This document shows, piece after piece, positions 1 to 8,476 of a DNA stretch of 64,000 nt. Location of the stretch: positions 2,418,001-2,482,000 of the forward strand of contig NZ_CP133888.1 in NCBI RefSeq assembly GCF_041228405.1, written 5' to 3'. Position 1 is the first letter of the stretch, and each line of letters opens with the position of its first letter. The notes below the pieces were generated by a model. The model worked only from the letters and a program-made list of their open reading frames with translations, was not told the origin of the DNA and made no database searches. The stretch comes from Salinilacustrithrix flava (lineage in GTDB: Bacteria > Actinomycetota > Acidimicrobiia > Acidimicrobiales > Salinilacustritrichaceae). Both the position numbers and the translations under genes were made by a program.

Positions 1-1029
1 CCAGTGCAGCCCCCGCTGCACCCGGACGAGGGCACCGAGCACGGTGGCGACGGCCAGCAGCACGCCGACGGCGCGGGCGAGGAGCGCCGACCTGGTGAGC
101 ACGAGCAGGGCCAGGGGTACCAGGCCGGCGAGCAGCACCGACTGCACCATGTGGCCGCTGGGGTAGGAGTCCTCCAGCCCGGTCAGGATCGTGCCGGCCG
201 GCCGGTCGCGCTCGATCACCTCGCGCACCAGCGTCGTGACCCCGAGCGAGGCGACGACGGCGCCGGCGTAGGCCGCGGCGAAGGGGAGGCAGCGGAGGGT
301 GGCCACGCCGATGAGCAGGACGGCAGCGACGGCGATCTCGGTCCGGCCGAGGAGGTGGACCCCCTGGACGCCCTCGATCCAGTCCCAGGTCCTGACCGAG
401 CTCGACAACCGGCCGTCGGCATCGGCGAAGGCCCCGCGCGAGGACCCGACGCCGAGGGTGACGACGGCGAAGGCGGTGCCCGCCATCGTGGCCGACCACC
501 CGAGCAGGAAGCGTCGGCGCGACCCGGTCCGGTCGCTGTCCGGTGCCAGGCCGAGGGGGGTGGAGATGAGCAGCTCGGTTGCCCATGCCGGGGTGTCCGG
601 GTAGCGGGCGTAGAGCAGGCCGGCGCCGACGCCGAGCCACAGCAGCAGGAACCCGGTGATGATCGACAGCGCCAGGAGCCAGGCGATGTCGGAGACGTAG
701 CCGTTCTCCCGCCCGTAGTTGCCCATCGCGCCGATGACCACGTACGCGGACGCACCGATGCAGGTGAGGGCGGTGAGCAGGTACGCCGACCGGGGGCGCA
801 GCACCTGCTCGAGCGCGGCGGTGGCCGACGCGCCCGTCGTCACGTGGCCGGCGACGGCCGCCCCGGCGATCTCGACCCGACGCTCCCGGTGGCGGTGCCG
901 GCGGCCGTGCACGGCATCTCGCAGCAGCGTCACGATGCTGAAGAGCAGGCCAGCGGACATGATCGCCGGCACGAAGATGCCGAACCGGTCGACGTCGGCG
1001 TCGGCCCACGGGTCGCGGGCGGCGGTCAT
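1..1029 (-). CDS. PAP2-family membrane phosphatase (C-terminus cut by window edge)
   Basis: 343 residues are visible from ATG at 1029; the frame is open to base 1. The three phosphatase motifs of the PAP2 superfamily can be read: REVIERDRP (about 269-277), YPSGH (about 290-294) and a final R-x5-H ending at residue 342, with the trailing aspartate lying beyond the edge. Several hydrophobic stretches precede them, so it is an integral membrane protein that should dephosphorylate a lipid phosphate or pyrophosphate such as undecaprenyl or phosphatidyl phosphate; substrate unknown. The ATG overlaps the stop of the upstream kinase-like gene (ATGA), so the two are translationally coupled. Confidence 0.8.
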   Translation of the reverse strand, partial: MTAARDPWADADVDRFGIFVPAIMSAGLLFSIVTLLRDAVHGRRHRHRERRVEIAGAAVAGHVTTGASATAALEQVLRPRSAYLLTALTCIGASAYVVIGAMGNYGRENGYVSDIAWLLALSIITGFLLLWLGVGAGLLYARYPDTPAWATELLISTPLGLAPDSDRTGSRRRFLLGWSATMAGTAFAVVTLGVGSSRGAFADADGRLSSSVRTWDWIEGVQGVHLLGRTEIAVAAVLLIGVATLRCLPFAAAYAGAVVASLGVTTLVREVIERDRPAGTILTGLEDSYPSGHMVQSVLLAGLVPLALLVLTRSALLARAVGVLLAVATVLGALVRVQRGLHW

Positions 1030-3392
1030 CGTGCGGTCACCTCCTGCGGCGGTGCGGTGCGCTCCTCGTCGTGGATCGCGACGATCCCGGCGCTGCCGTC
1101 GACCGTGACCCACCTCCCGTCGAGGTGGCGCGTCGCGCCCCGGACGTCGAGCACGGCCGGTAGCCCCAGCTCACGGGCGACGATGGCGGCGTGCGAGAGC
1201 GGTCCGCCTCGCTCGACGACCACTGCACCGGCATCGATGAAGAGCGGTGACCACGCCGCATCGGTCGCCCGGGCCACGAGGACCGAACCGGGTGGAGGCG
1301 AGCCGGCGGTCGGATCGCGGACGACGACCGCCCGCCCGGTGAAGCGGCCGGGGCTGGCGGCGATGCCCGTGAGGCGGTCGCCCGACAGGGGCTCGCCCTC
1401 GGCCGGGGCCGGCATGCCGGTGAACCGGGAGGGCAGCTCGTCCTCCTCGCGCCACCGAGCCAGGTGCCGGCGCCGCCGACCCAGCACCCCGCGGGGGATG
1501 GCGATGCCGTCGAGCAGGGCCCGGCGCATCTCGTCCTCGCCCAGCAGCTCGACGTCGTCGACCGCGTCCAGCAGGCCCCGCGCCACCAGGCGCGCACCGA
1601 TCTCGACGTGGATGGCCCGCACGTGCCCGCCCAACCCGAGCACGGCGGCCTTGACCCCCTCCCGACGCCCGAGGTCCTCGGTCGCGTCGCTGATCGAGCG
1701 CCGAAGCATGTGGAGCCGCACGTCGATGACCTGGCCCGAGAGCACGCGGGTGCGACGCCAGCGCGGATCGGTGACGAGCAGCTCCTCGAGGTCCGCCAGC
1801 GCGGCGCTCCCGTCGGGGCGAGCCCGTGCGTCGTGCCGTTCGAGGAGGCGGGGTGCCTCGGCCCACGTCGGCCCGGCGAACACCGATCGGCTGGCCGTCG
1901 GGACCGGGGTGCGCACCCCGGCGGCGCCGAGGGTCACCTGCTGGGTGTGCCGGGCGGCCTCGGCCGCGTCCAGGTAGCGGCCCAGCACCTGTTCGACGCC
2001 GGCGTAGGCGCCGGCGGCTGCCGCGGCGACGCCGAGCTCCGCCGTCATCGCACGGACACCGAGGTCGAGGAGGCGGAGGCGCCGGGAGAGGAGCTGGCGG
2101 TCGTCGAGCAGGTCGAGCGCGCACGGGTCGGCGTCGATCACATGGATCGCGGCGATGGCGACGTCGCCGTCGAAGCGCGCCCGGCGGCGCGTCGCCATCG
2201 CCCGGAGGTCGCGACGCAGCAGGCGCAGCCACGATGCGTGCGGTCGCGTCGTGGGCGGCGTCGAGGGCTCGGCGAAGTACTGGGCCTCGATGTCGGATGC
2301 AGACGCGCCGGGGATCTGCTCGGCCGCCTCCTTCAGCAGGTCCAGATCGAGCACGGCCCGTCCCCGGACCCGGCGCACGAAGGCGTGCGCGCTCGCCACC
2401 TCGGCGGGGAGCGCCCGCAGCGAGCTGAGCACGTTCCGGAACGCCTCCTCGACGAGGAGCGAGGCGATGCCCCACCGGAGGGGCGGCAGGACGCCCGGGA
2501 GCATCTCGCTGATCCCCGCCGAGGTGAGCTCGTGGTCGTCGACGGCCGTGTCGAAGCCGTCGCCCTCGGTCGCGTCGACGGTGATCGGCCGGGACTGCAC
2601 CAGCCACAGCTGGCGGCCGTCCCAGGCCCATTCGAGGTCGAGGGGCACGCCCTCGGCTGCTTCGAGCGCCGCGGCACCCTCGCGGAGGGCGGCGAAGTAC
2701 ACGGGGCCTTCGGCGGGGAGCGACCCCGATCGTGGGACGTGCCACACGTCGGGGGTGCGCTCGCCGGACACGAGGGCTTCGCCGAGCCCGGAGACGAGCT
2801 CGACGCGCAGGTCGTCGGTCGGGCTCCCGGGGTCGACCGTGAAGAGCACGCCGGACTCCTCCGACGGCACCATCTGCATGAGCACGACCGCCATCGCGGC
2901 ATCCGTCTGCGGGATGCCCCATGCCCGCCGGTAGGCCCAGGGCGCGGGGTGCCAGAGCGACGCCCAGACGAGCCGGACCGCCCGCAGCAGCTCGGGTCCG
3001 TTGGTGGGGACGTCGAGGAAGGACCGGTACTGGCCGGCGAAGGACTGGTCGCGGAGATCCTCCGACGACGCGGAGGACCGGACCGCGATGCGCTCGCCGA
3101 GCTCCGGGGCGATCGACCGGATCGCGTCCTCCAGGCCCTCGGGCAGCGGCACCGCCAGGAAGCGGTGGTCGACCTCGTCAGCGGTGGGTGGCTCCGTCGC
3201 GGTCGCCAGCCCTTCGAGGTACGGCGCGAGGACGGGGTCGGCGGCGACCCGCCGGTACTCCGAGATCGGCACCACGGCGGTGCGCGGCACCTGGTGGCCC
3301 CACCCGACCATGCGGGCCAGGGATGCGCCCTTTCCGCCCAGCTCGGCACCGATCTCGGCACCATCGCCGAGCAGGACGACGCGGGGGGTCAT
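1026..3392 (-). CDS. PEP/pyruvate dikinase-like enzyme, rifampin-phosphotransferase layout
   Basis: 788 residues. The N-terminal ATP-grasp (PPDK N) domain shows LGGKGASLARM at 18-28 and RSSASSED at 105-112. A long alpha-rich middle region follows (about 320-650). The C-terminus is a swivelling phosphohistidine domain with GGPLSHAAIVARE; the phospho-accepting His is about residue 734. The PEP-binding TIM barrel of PpsA/PpdK is absent. This ATP-middle-His order is that of rifampin phosphotransferase, which moves the beta-phosphate of ATP onto the drug; a similar layout occurs in uncharacterised homologues, so the acceptor is not established. It starts at ATG 3392 inside the stop of the upstream membrane gene and overlaps the downstream PAP2 gene, giving a tight three-gene operon. 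Confidence 0.7.
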   Translation of the reverse strand: MTPRVVLLGDGAEIGAELGGKGASLARMVGWGHQVPRTAVVPISEYRRVAADPVLAPYLEGLATATEPPTADEVDHRFLAVPLPEGLEDAIRSIAPELGERIAVRSSASSEDLRDQSFAGQYRSFLDVPTNGPELLRAVRLVWASLWHPAPWAYRRAWGIPQTDAAMAVVLMQMVPSEESGVLFTVDPGSPTDDLRVELVSGLGEALVSGERTPDVWHVPRSGSLPAEGPVYFAALREGAAALEAAEGVPLDLEWAWDGRQLWLVQSRPITVDATEGDGFDTAVDDHELTSAGISEMLPGVLPPLRWGIASLLVEEAFRNVLSSLRALPAEVASAHAFVRRVRGRAVLDLDLLKEAAEQIPGASASDIEAQYFAEPSTPPTTRPHASWLRLLRRDLRAMATRRRARFDGDVAIAAIHVIDADPCALDLLDDRQLLSRRLRLLDLGVRAMTAELGVAAAAAGAYAGVEQVLGRYLDAAEAARHTQQVTLGAAGVRTPVPTASRSVFAGPTWAEAPRLLERHDARARPDGSAALADLEELLVTDPRWRRTRVLSGQVIDVRLHMLRRSISDATEDLGRREGVKAAVLGLGGHVRAIHVEIGARLVARGLLDAVDDVELLGEDEMRRALLDGIAIPRGVLGRRRRHLARWREEDELPSRFTGMPAPAEGEPLSGDRLTGIAASPGRFTGRAVVVRDPTAGSPPPGSVLVARATDAAWSPLFIDAGAVVVERGGPLSHAAIVARELGLPAVLDVRGATRHLDGRWVTVDGSAGIVAIHDEERTAPPQEVTAR

Positions 3393-3694
3393 CGTCCCGG
3401 GAGATCCACCACGTCGGCCCGCACCGCAGCGACGCAGCGATCCACCACCTCGTCGGCGGACTCCCCGGTCGCCACGGCCTGCTCGGACGCCCACGCGGCG
3501 AGATCCCGTCGCACGGTCACCGTCACCCGGCCGGTCTGCGCCCGCAGCACCAGGAGCAGCTGCAGCCCCATGGCGAGGGCGAACACGACGGCGAAGTCCC
3601 ACGTCCTGCTCACCACGGCGTCCACCAAGCCGACGGCGGCGACGAGCGTGGCGAGCACCAGCACCAGGAGGGCCCTGGGTGAGGAACCAGGCAT
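3389..3694 (-). CDS. Small membrane protein with soluble C-terminal helix region
   Basis: 101 residues. Two hydrophobic segments (about 8-27 and 33-50) are followed by a basic, alpha-helical tail with the pattern VTVTVRRDLAAWASEQA, faintly like a ribbon-helix-helix protein. Family not recognised. It is the first gene of the minus-strand operon: its stop overlaps the ATG of the phosphohistidine kinase by four bases. A near-consensus -10 (CACGAT) ends six bases before the ATG, suggesting a leaderless transcript. Confidence 0.6.
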   Translation of the reverse strand: MPGSSPRALLVLVLATLVAAVGLVDAVVSRTWDFAVVFALAMGLQLLLVLRAQTGRVTVTVRRDLAAWASEQAVATGESADEVVDRCVAAVRADVVDLPGR

Positions 3695-3834
3695 GGACGC
3701 ATCGTGCGCCAGGCGGGTGGCAGGTCATAGGGGAGAAGGTCCCGGTCGGTGCGGTACGACCGATGGACGTTCGGCTCTGGCGCCCGGGACCGGCGGCGGG
3801 GTCCCCTGGTCGTGAAGCGAGACCGAGGAGCACC

Positions 3835-4731
3835 ATGGACGCAGGAACCGACGGGCCGGCCGTGCTCCCCGTCGCGGTCCAGCTGCCCGACGAACGCACC
3901 GTCGTGGTCCGCCCGGCCCGCCCCACCGACGTCCCCGGGCTGGTGGCGCTGTTCGAGCGCCTGACCCCGGACGACCGGCACCGGCGCTTCTTCTCCGGAT
4001 TCCACCCGGACGAGGAGTTCGTGACCGGCATCCTGACCCGCCCGCCGACGGTCGGCCGGCTCCTGGTCGCCGAGCTCTCCGGTCCGGACGGATCCGAGAT
4101 CATCGCCGAGGCCGAGTACGCCCGCCTGCCCGACGGCGACGCCGAGCTGGCCCTGACCGTGGATCGCCGCTGGCGTGGCTGGCTCGGGCCGTTCCTCCTC
4201 GACGCGCTCCTGCGGGTCGCCGATGCCTCCGGCATCCCGAGCCTCCGCGCCGAGGTCCTGGCCCAGAACCGGCCGATGCTCGCCCTGCTGCGCGCTCGCG
4301 GGTGCGCCGTGGCCGAGAGCGGCGATCCGTGCGTCACCACCCTCGTGGTCGGAGCTCACGGTGCGGCGCCGTCGTGGCCGGCCGGGTCCGCGCACCCGAG
4401 GGTCCTGCTCGAGGCGACGGGTGGCCGGTGGCGGCTGACGACCAAGCTCGCCGAGGCCGGCGTGCCGCTGCTGCGCTGCCCGGGACCCTCCGTCCGGCCG
4501 ACCAACGTGCCGTGCCCCGTCCTCGAAGGCGGCACCTGCCCGCTGGCGGCAGGTGCCGATGTGATCGTCCACGCCCTCGGACGCGACGACCCCCGGTGCG
4601 CCGCCGTGCTGGACGCCCACCGGCAGGCGGGCGCGACGGTCGTGGAGGTGGGGCCGGCAGGTGCCGATGACGCCGATGAGATCGTGGCGAAGATCCTCGA
4701 AGGCTCGAGGCCGGTGAGGGACGGGACCTGA
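3835..4731 (+). CDS. GNAT N-acetyltransferase with cysteine-containing C-terminal domain
   Basis: 298 residues. Residues about 15-160 have the GNAT pattern: VVVRPARPTDVPGLVALFERL at the N-terminus, a central strand AELALTVDRRWRGWLGP in the acetyl-CoA loop position, and SLRAEVLAQNRPMLALLRARG as the late Asn-containing helix. The last ~115 residues form a second domain with CPGP, NVPCPVLEGG and TCPLAAGADVIVHAL; I do not recognise it. Start chosen at ATG 3835 because GAGGAG (3825-3830) sits four bases upstream. Three bases separate it from the MBOAT gene, so it probably heads that operon. Substrate unknown. Confidence 0.7.
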   Translation: MDAGTDGPAVLPVAVQLPDERTVVVRPARPTDVPGLVALFERLTPDDRHRRFFSGFHPDEEFVTGILTRPPTVGRLLVAELSGPDGSEIIAEAEYARLPDGDAELALTVDRRWRGWLGPFLLDALLRVADASGIPSLRAEVLAQNRPMLALLRARGCAVAESGDPCVTTLVVGAHGAAPSWPAGSAHPRVLLEATGGRWRLTTKLAEAGVPLLRCPGPSVRPTNVPCPVLEGGTCPLAAGADVIVHALGRDDPRCAAVLDAHRQAGATVVEVGPAGADDADEIVAKILEGSRPVRDGT

Positions 4732-4733
4732 GC

Positions 4734-6158
4734 GTGCTCTTCCCCACGATCCGCTTCGCCCTGTTCTTCATGGTGACGTGGGGTGTGCTGCTCGGCGTCC
4801 GGGACCGACCGGTGGCGCGCCGGGTCGTGCTGCTCGGCGCGAGCTGGGCCTTCTACGCCTCGTGGGACTGGCGGTGGCTGGCCCTGGTGTGGTCGATGAT
4901 CGGCATCAACCACGTCGCCGCGCGCGGGGTCGCGTGGTCGCCGACGGCAGGCGGGCGACGATTGGCGTTGGTGCTCGGCATCGGGGCCGACCTCGCGCTG
5001 CTCGGCACGTTCAAGTACTACGACTTCTTCGCCGAGTCCGTCGTCGGCACCCTCGACCTGCTCGGCGTGCAGGCATCGGTGCCGCTGCTGCAGGTGGCTC
5101 TCCCGCTCGGCATCTCGTTCCTCACGTTCCAGGCGATCAGCTACCTGGTGGAGGTGCACCGGGGCGTCACCGTGCCCGCCCCGCTCCTCGACGAGGCCGT
5201 CTGGCTCAGCTTCTTCGCCACCGTCGTGTCCGGTCCCATCACCCGGGCCAGCGAGCTGATCCCCCAGCTGGACCGCGTCCCGAGGGCCACCGACCCCGGC
5301 GCGTCGTTCGCCCTGGTCCTGCGGGGGCTCTTCAAGAAGGTCGTGCTCGCCAGCTACCTGGCCTCCTCGGTCGTGGACGAAGCCTTCGCGTCGCCCGCTG
5401 CGTTCTCGGCCACCGAGGTCCTCTTCGCCGTCTACGCGTACGGCGCCCTCATCTACGTGGACTTCAGCGGCTACACCGACATCGCCCGCGGCGTCGCCGG
5501 CCTGCTGGGGTTCCACCTGCCGGAGAACTTCGACGCCCCCTACCGGGCGGCCAGCGTGCAGGAGTTCTGGACCCGGTGGCACATGACGCTCACCCGGTGG
5601 CTGCGGGACTTCCTCTTCACGCCGCTCGGTCTGCGGTACGGGCGCCACCGCATCATCGGGCCGCTCCTGCCCCTGCTGATCATGCTGGCGGCAGGTCTGT
5701 GGCACGGCGCGGCCTGGACCTTCGTGGTGTTCGGCGGCATCCACGGTCTCGCCCTCGTCGCCGAGCGGGCCGATCGCCTGCGCCGTCGCCGCCTCGGGAT
5801 CGGCCGACCGCCGGACACCCTGGGTCGGCGCGTCCTGCGCCACGTCGTGACGCTGCAGGTCGTGTCGCTCGCCTGGCTGTTCTTCCGGGCCGAGTCGATG
5901 AGCGCGGCGTGGGCGATGCTGCACCGGATCGCGACCGGCCCGCTCGCCACGGGGCAGATCACCGCGCTCGCCGCCCTCACCGTCGTCGGGATCTACGGCC
6001 TGCAGCTCGTCCGGGCCCCGGCCGTCGCCGAGCGGGTCCAGGCCTGGGCGGGGCGCACCGGGCCGGTCCCCCAGGCCGTCGGCCTCGCCGGCGCCCTCAC
6101 CGTCGTGGACGTGCTGGGCCCCGCGGGCGTCGCTCCGTTCATCTACTTCGGCTTCTGA
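4734..6158 (+). CDS. MBOAT-family membrane O-acyltransferase (AlgI-like)
   Basis: 474 residues, GTG start, polytopic. Characteristic MBOAT features are FKYYDFF, PLGISFLTFQAISYLVEV, YVDFSGYTDIARG, FWTRWHMTLTRWLRDF and the catalytic-histidine motif GLWHGAAW near residue 322. Proteins of this class (AlgI, PatA, DltB) carry acyl groups across the membrane and load them onto a partner that O-acylates an extracytoplasmic polymer. The two SGNH proteins directly downstream (one-base and then four-base overlaps) are the expected periplasmic or surface partners. The acceptor, whether cell-wall glycan, teichoic acid or exopolysaccharide, cannot be told from sequence. Confidence 0.88.
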   Translation: MLFPTIRFALFFMVTWGVLLGVRDRPVARRVVLLGASWAFYASWDWRWLALVWSMIGINHVAARGVAWSPTAGGRRLALVLGIGADLALLGTFKYYDFFAESVVGTLDLLGVQASVPLLQVALPLGISFLTFQAISYLVEVHRGVTVPAPLLDEAVWLSFFATVVSGPITRASELIPQLDRVPRATDPGASFALVLRGLFKKVVLASYLASSVVDEAFASPAAFSATEVLFAVYAYGALIYVDFSGYTDIARGVAGLLGFHLPENFDAPYRAASVQEFWTRWHMTLTRWLRDFLFTPLGLRYGRHRIIGPLLPLLIMLAAGLWHGAAWTFVVFGGIHGLALVAERADRLRRRRLGIGRPPDTLGRRVLRHVVTLQVVSLAWLFFRAESMSAAWAMLHRIATGPLATGQITALAALTVVGIYGLQLVRAPAVAERVQAWAGRTGPVPQAVGLAGALTVVDVLGPAGVAPFIYFGF

Positions 6159-7222
6159 TGGCGCTCACCACCCCCACCCCGACGCTCCCGCCCGACGAGG
6201 CACCCCCGGACGGTGCGCCCCGCTCCCGTGGTGCGTGGCGGCCCTTCGTCGTCGCTGCGGTCGCGCTGGTGCTGGGCGCCCTGCTCAACGCAGACGAGCT
6301 GCAGCGCACAGCTGCGCGCCAGACCGTCGGGTGGGAGCGGGACGTGCTGGTCGACCTCGCCGCCGTCCCGCAGGAGGTCGCGGACGCGAGCCGCCTGAAC
6401 CGCCCGCGTCGCTGGGCGGAGTCGCTCCTCGGCACGCCGGACCCGGGAGGCAGCGTGATCGAGCGGCCGGCCCCTCCGCCCGCCCGGCCCCCCGTCGAGA
6501 GCGACGTCCCGGGCACCGACCCCACCGGGTCGTCCACGTCCACGTCGAGCTCGACGTCGACGACCGTGCCGGCGCGCCGCACGCCGACCGCGAGCGCCCC
6601 GCTGCAGGTGGCGGTGCTCGGCGACTCGATGATGCAGGTCCTCGGCCAGTCCATCGTGAACGGCGCGGCCGGCGACGATCGGGTCGAGACGACCCTCGAG
6701 TACCGGGTGTCCACCGGGCTGACCCGGCCCGACTACTTCGACTGGCCCGGTCGGGTCACCGAGCTGCTGGCCTCCGGCCCGCTCGACGCGGTGGTGGTCA
6801 TGTTCGGGGCGAACGACGCCCAGGGCATGGTCCTGCCCACCGGATCCGAGCCGTTCGGCACGCAGGCGTGGCTCGACGAGTACCGGTGGCGGGTCGCGTG
6901 GGTCATGGATGCGCTCGCCGCCGGGGGCGCGGACACCTACTGGGTGGGCCAGCCCGTGATGCGGTCCGATTCGTTCTCGGCCCGGATGGCCGCGCTGAAC
7001 GAGATCTACGCGTCGGAGGCAGCGCTGCGGGAGCACGTCACCTACGTGGACGCCTGGTCGGTCCTCTCGGTCGACGGCGCCTACGCATCGCACCTCGACG
7101 ACGGGAGCGGTCCGACGTCGGTCCGCCAGAGCGACGGGATCCACCTCTCCCGAGCCGGTGGTGACCGCCTCGCCGCCGTGGTGCTCGACGAGATCCGCAA
7201 CGACTGGAGGCTGGACCGATGA
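6158..7222 (+). CDS. Membrane-anchored SGNH/DUF459-like hydrolase or acyltransferase
   Basis: 354 residues. A hydrophobic anchor (about 28-43) is followed by a Pro/Ser/Thr-rich linker and an SGNH domain: block I VLGDSMMQVLGQS (about 150), block III FGANDAQ (about 217) and block V SDGIHLSRAGG near the end. All catalytic blocks are intact. Extracytoplasmic SGNH proteins beside an MBOAT (AlgX/AlgJ, PatB, OatA C-terminus) transfer or remove O-acyl groups on glycans, and that is the inferred role. Its ATG shares one base with the MBOAT stop. Confidence 0.8.
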   Translation: MALTTPTPTLPPDEAPPDGAPRSRGAWRPFVVAAVALVLGALLNADELQRTAARQTVGWERDVLVDLAAVPQEVADASRLNRPRRWAESLLGTPDPGGSVIERPAPPPARPPVESDVPGTDPTGSSTSTSSSTSTTVPARRTPTASAPLQVAVLGDSMMQVLGQSIVNGAAGDDRVETTLEYRVSTGLTRPDYFDWPGRVTELLASGPLDAVVVMFGANDAQGMVLPTGSEPFGTQAWLDEYRWRVAWVMDALAAGGADTYWVGQPVMRSDSFSARMAALNEIYASEAALREHVTYVDAWSVLSVDGAYASHLDDGSGPTSVRQSDGIHLSRAGGDRLAAVVLDEIRNDWRLDR

Positions 7223-7944
7223 GAGCAGCTCGAAGGGTCGGCGTGCTGGTGGCGGGCCTCGCCCTCGTCGCCGGGTGCGGCACGAGCCCGACCACGGAGA
7301 CCGCCGACGTCGGATCCACCACGACCGCCACCACGTCGACGACCGTCGACGCGCCGAGCACCACCGAGCAGCCGGTCCCGTCCACGACGACGGCACCGGC
7401 TACGGTCCCGCCGAGCACGATCCCGCCGACCACGGCCTCACCGACGACGGCGCGTCCTCCGTCGACGGCGGGGCGGTCGGTGTTCGTGCTCGGCGACTCC
7501 GCCCTGCTCGGCGCGAGCGAGACGGTGCCGGCCGCCCTCCCCGGGTGGCACGTCGTGTTCGACGCCGTCGGCAGCAGGCGGCTCCCGCAGGCCATCGAGG
7601 TGCTTCGGGCCCGACGATCGGAGATCGGTGCCGTCGCCGTCATCCAGCAGGGGAACAACCACCTCGAGAGCGAGGGGTCCTTCGGCGCGCAGATCGACGA
7701 GGCGATGCGGGTGCTCGACGGCGTCGACCGGGTCGTCTGGCTGACGGTGGCCGAGAAGTGGCCGTCCCGGGTCGAGATCAACAGCCAGATCCGGGCTGCG
7801 GCGGGTCGCTGGCCCCAGATCGTGGTGGCCGAGTGGGCGCCGCTGATCGCCGCCCACCCGGAGTACGCCGAGGACATGCTCCACCTGTCCGCCGCGGGCC
7901 GGATCGCCATCGCCGAGCTCATCGCCGGCGCGGTCACCGGGTAG
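7219..7944 (+). CDS. SGNH-like lipoprotein
   Basis: 241 residues. The signal peptide ends in lipobox LVAGC (Cys20), followed by a ~60-residue Thr/Ser/Pro-rich spacer typical of surface-tethered actinobacterial proteins. The C-terminal domain has FVLGDSALLG as block I, QQGNN in the block III position and DMLHLSAAGR as block V, so it looks like a second, smaller SGNH partner of the MBOAT. Start ATG 7219 overlaps the previous stop (ATGA). It may present or modify the same glycan as its neighbour, or act as an acyl esterase. Confidence 0.75.
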   Translation: MRAARRVGVLVAGLALVAGCGTSPTTETADVGSTTTATTSTTVDAPSTTEQPVPSTTTAPATVPPSTIPPTTASPTTARPPSTAGRSVFVLGDSALLGASETVPAALPGWHVVFDAVGSRRLPQAIEVLRARRSEIGAVAVIQQGNNHLESEGSFGAQIDEAMRVLDGVDRVVWLTVAEKWPSRVEINSQIRAAAGRWPQIVVAEWAPLIAAHPEYAEDMLHLSAAGRIAIAELIAGAVTG

Positions 7945-7965
7945 GTCAGCCGACCGGGCCCGGGA

Positions 7966-8148
7966 TCAGAACTTGGAGTCGGTGGGGAGGTGGCCGTCAG
8001 CGACCTGGTCGTCCGGCACCCGCCGCCGGTACTGCGGGTTCTCGATGATCGAGCTCTTCGTGAGGGCGAGCCCGCCGGCCACGACGGCGCCGTAGACGGT
8101 GATCGCGAAGATCACGGAACCGACGACGAACAGCACGGTCTCGCTCAT
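7966..8148 (-). CDS. 60-residue single-pass membrane protein
   Basis: A hydrophobic helix at about 4-28 is followed by a polar C-terminal tail (residues 30-60) rich in Asp, Arg and Pro. No family recognised. ATG 8148 overlaps the stop of the 72-residue membrane gene (ATGA), so the two are co-translated and may form a complex. It converges on the SGNH lipoprotein gene with a 21-base gap. Confidence 0.6.
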   Translation of the reverse strand: MSETVLFVVGSVIFAITVYGAVVAGGLALTKSSIIENPQYRRRVPDDQVADGHLPTDSKF

Positions 8149-8363
8149 GACTGCACCGCCTCGGCGAGGCCGCGAGCGTCCGCGTGGACCGGCGTGAGCA
8201 GGAGGGTGCCGAGGGAGTGGATGGAGGGCACCCAGAGGCCGACGAAGATGCCGGCGGTCGTCTCGTCGGCGACGAAGTAGAGGTACACGGAGAAGACGAA
8301 CGACGCGAAGCCGGCGACGAGGAAGGGCAGCCGCACGACGAGGTGTCGGGGGAGTCTGGACAT
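8145..8363 (-). CDS. 72-residue two-helix membrane protein
   Basis: Two hydrophobic segments (about 11-30 and 36-56) separated by a short acidic turn, VADET. Family not recognised. A ribosome site AAAGGA lies at 8374-8379 on the minus strand, but between it and the ATG sits one arm of a perfect 8-bp inverted repeat, so translation is probably conditional. First gene of a two-gene unit. Confidence 0.6.
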   Translation of the reverse strand: MSRLPRHLVVRLPFLVAGFASFVFSVYLYFVADETTAGIFVGLWVPSIHSLGTLLLTPVHADARGLAEAVQS

Positions 8364-8393
8364 GAGGGGGATCCTTTGATTGGGGTCCCCCTC
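8364..8393 (-). promoter_or_regulatory. Hairpin abutting a start codon, ribosome site in loop
   Basis: GAGGGGGA at 8364-8371 is an exact inverted copy of TCCCCCTC at 8386-8393; three more pairs (one G-U) extend the stem inward. In the minus-strand RNA the loop holds the Shine-Dalgarno bases AAAGGA, and the stem ends immediately before the ATG at 8363. The likely -10 (TAAATT, 8407-8402 on the minus strand) places the hairpin at the very 5' end of the mRNA. Confidence 0.55.
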
Positions 8394-8462
8394 TTCAACC
8401 CAATTTAGCCCCGATTATTTCCGGTCTTGGCATCGCCCTCGGTGGATCGGTGCCGCCCCCCG

Positions 8463-8468
8463 TAGGAT
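8463..8468 (+). promoter_or_regulatory. -10 element TAGGAT of metG
   Basis: It ends eight bases before the metG ATG, so transcription should begin at or next to the start codon. Confidence 0.55.
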
Positions 8469-8476
8469 CGGCCCCC

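Noticed and set aside
4..1977. Long plus-strand open frame over the PAP2 and kinase genes
   Set aside because: Its protein is Arg/Gly/Pro-rich without motifs, while the minus strand carries clear PAP2 and phosphohistidine motifs.
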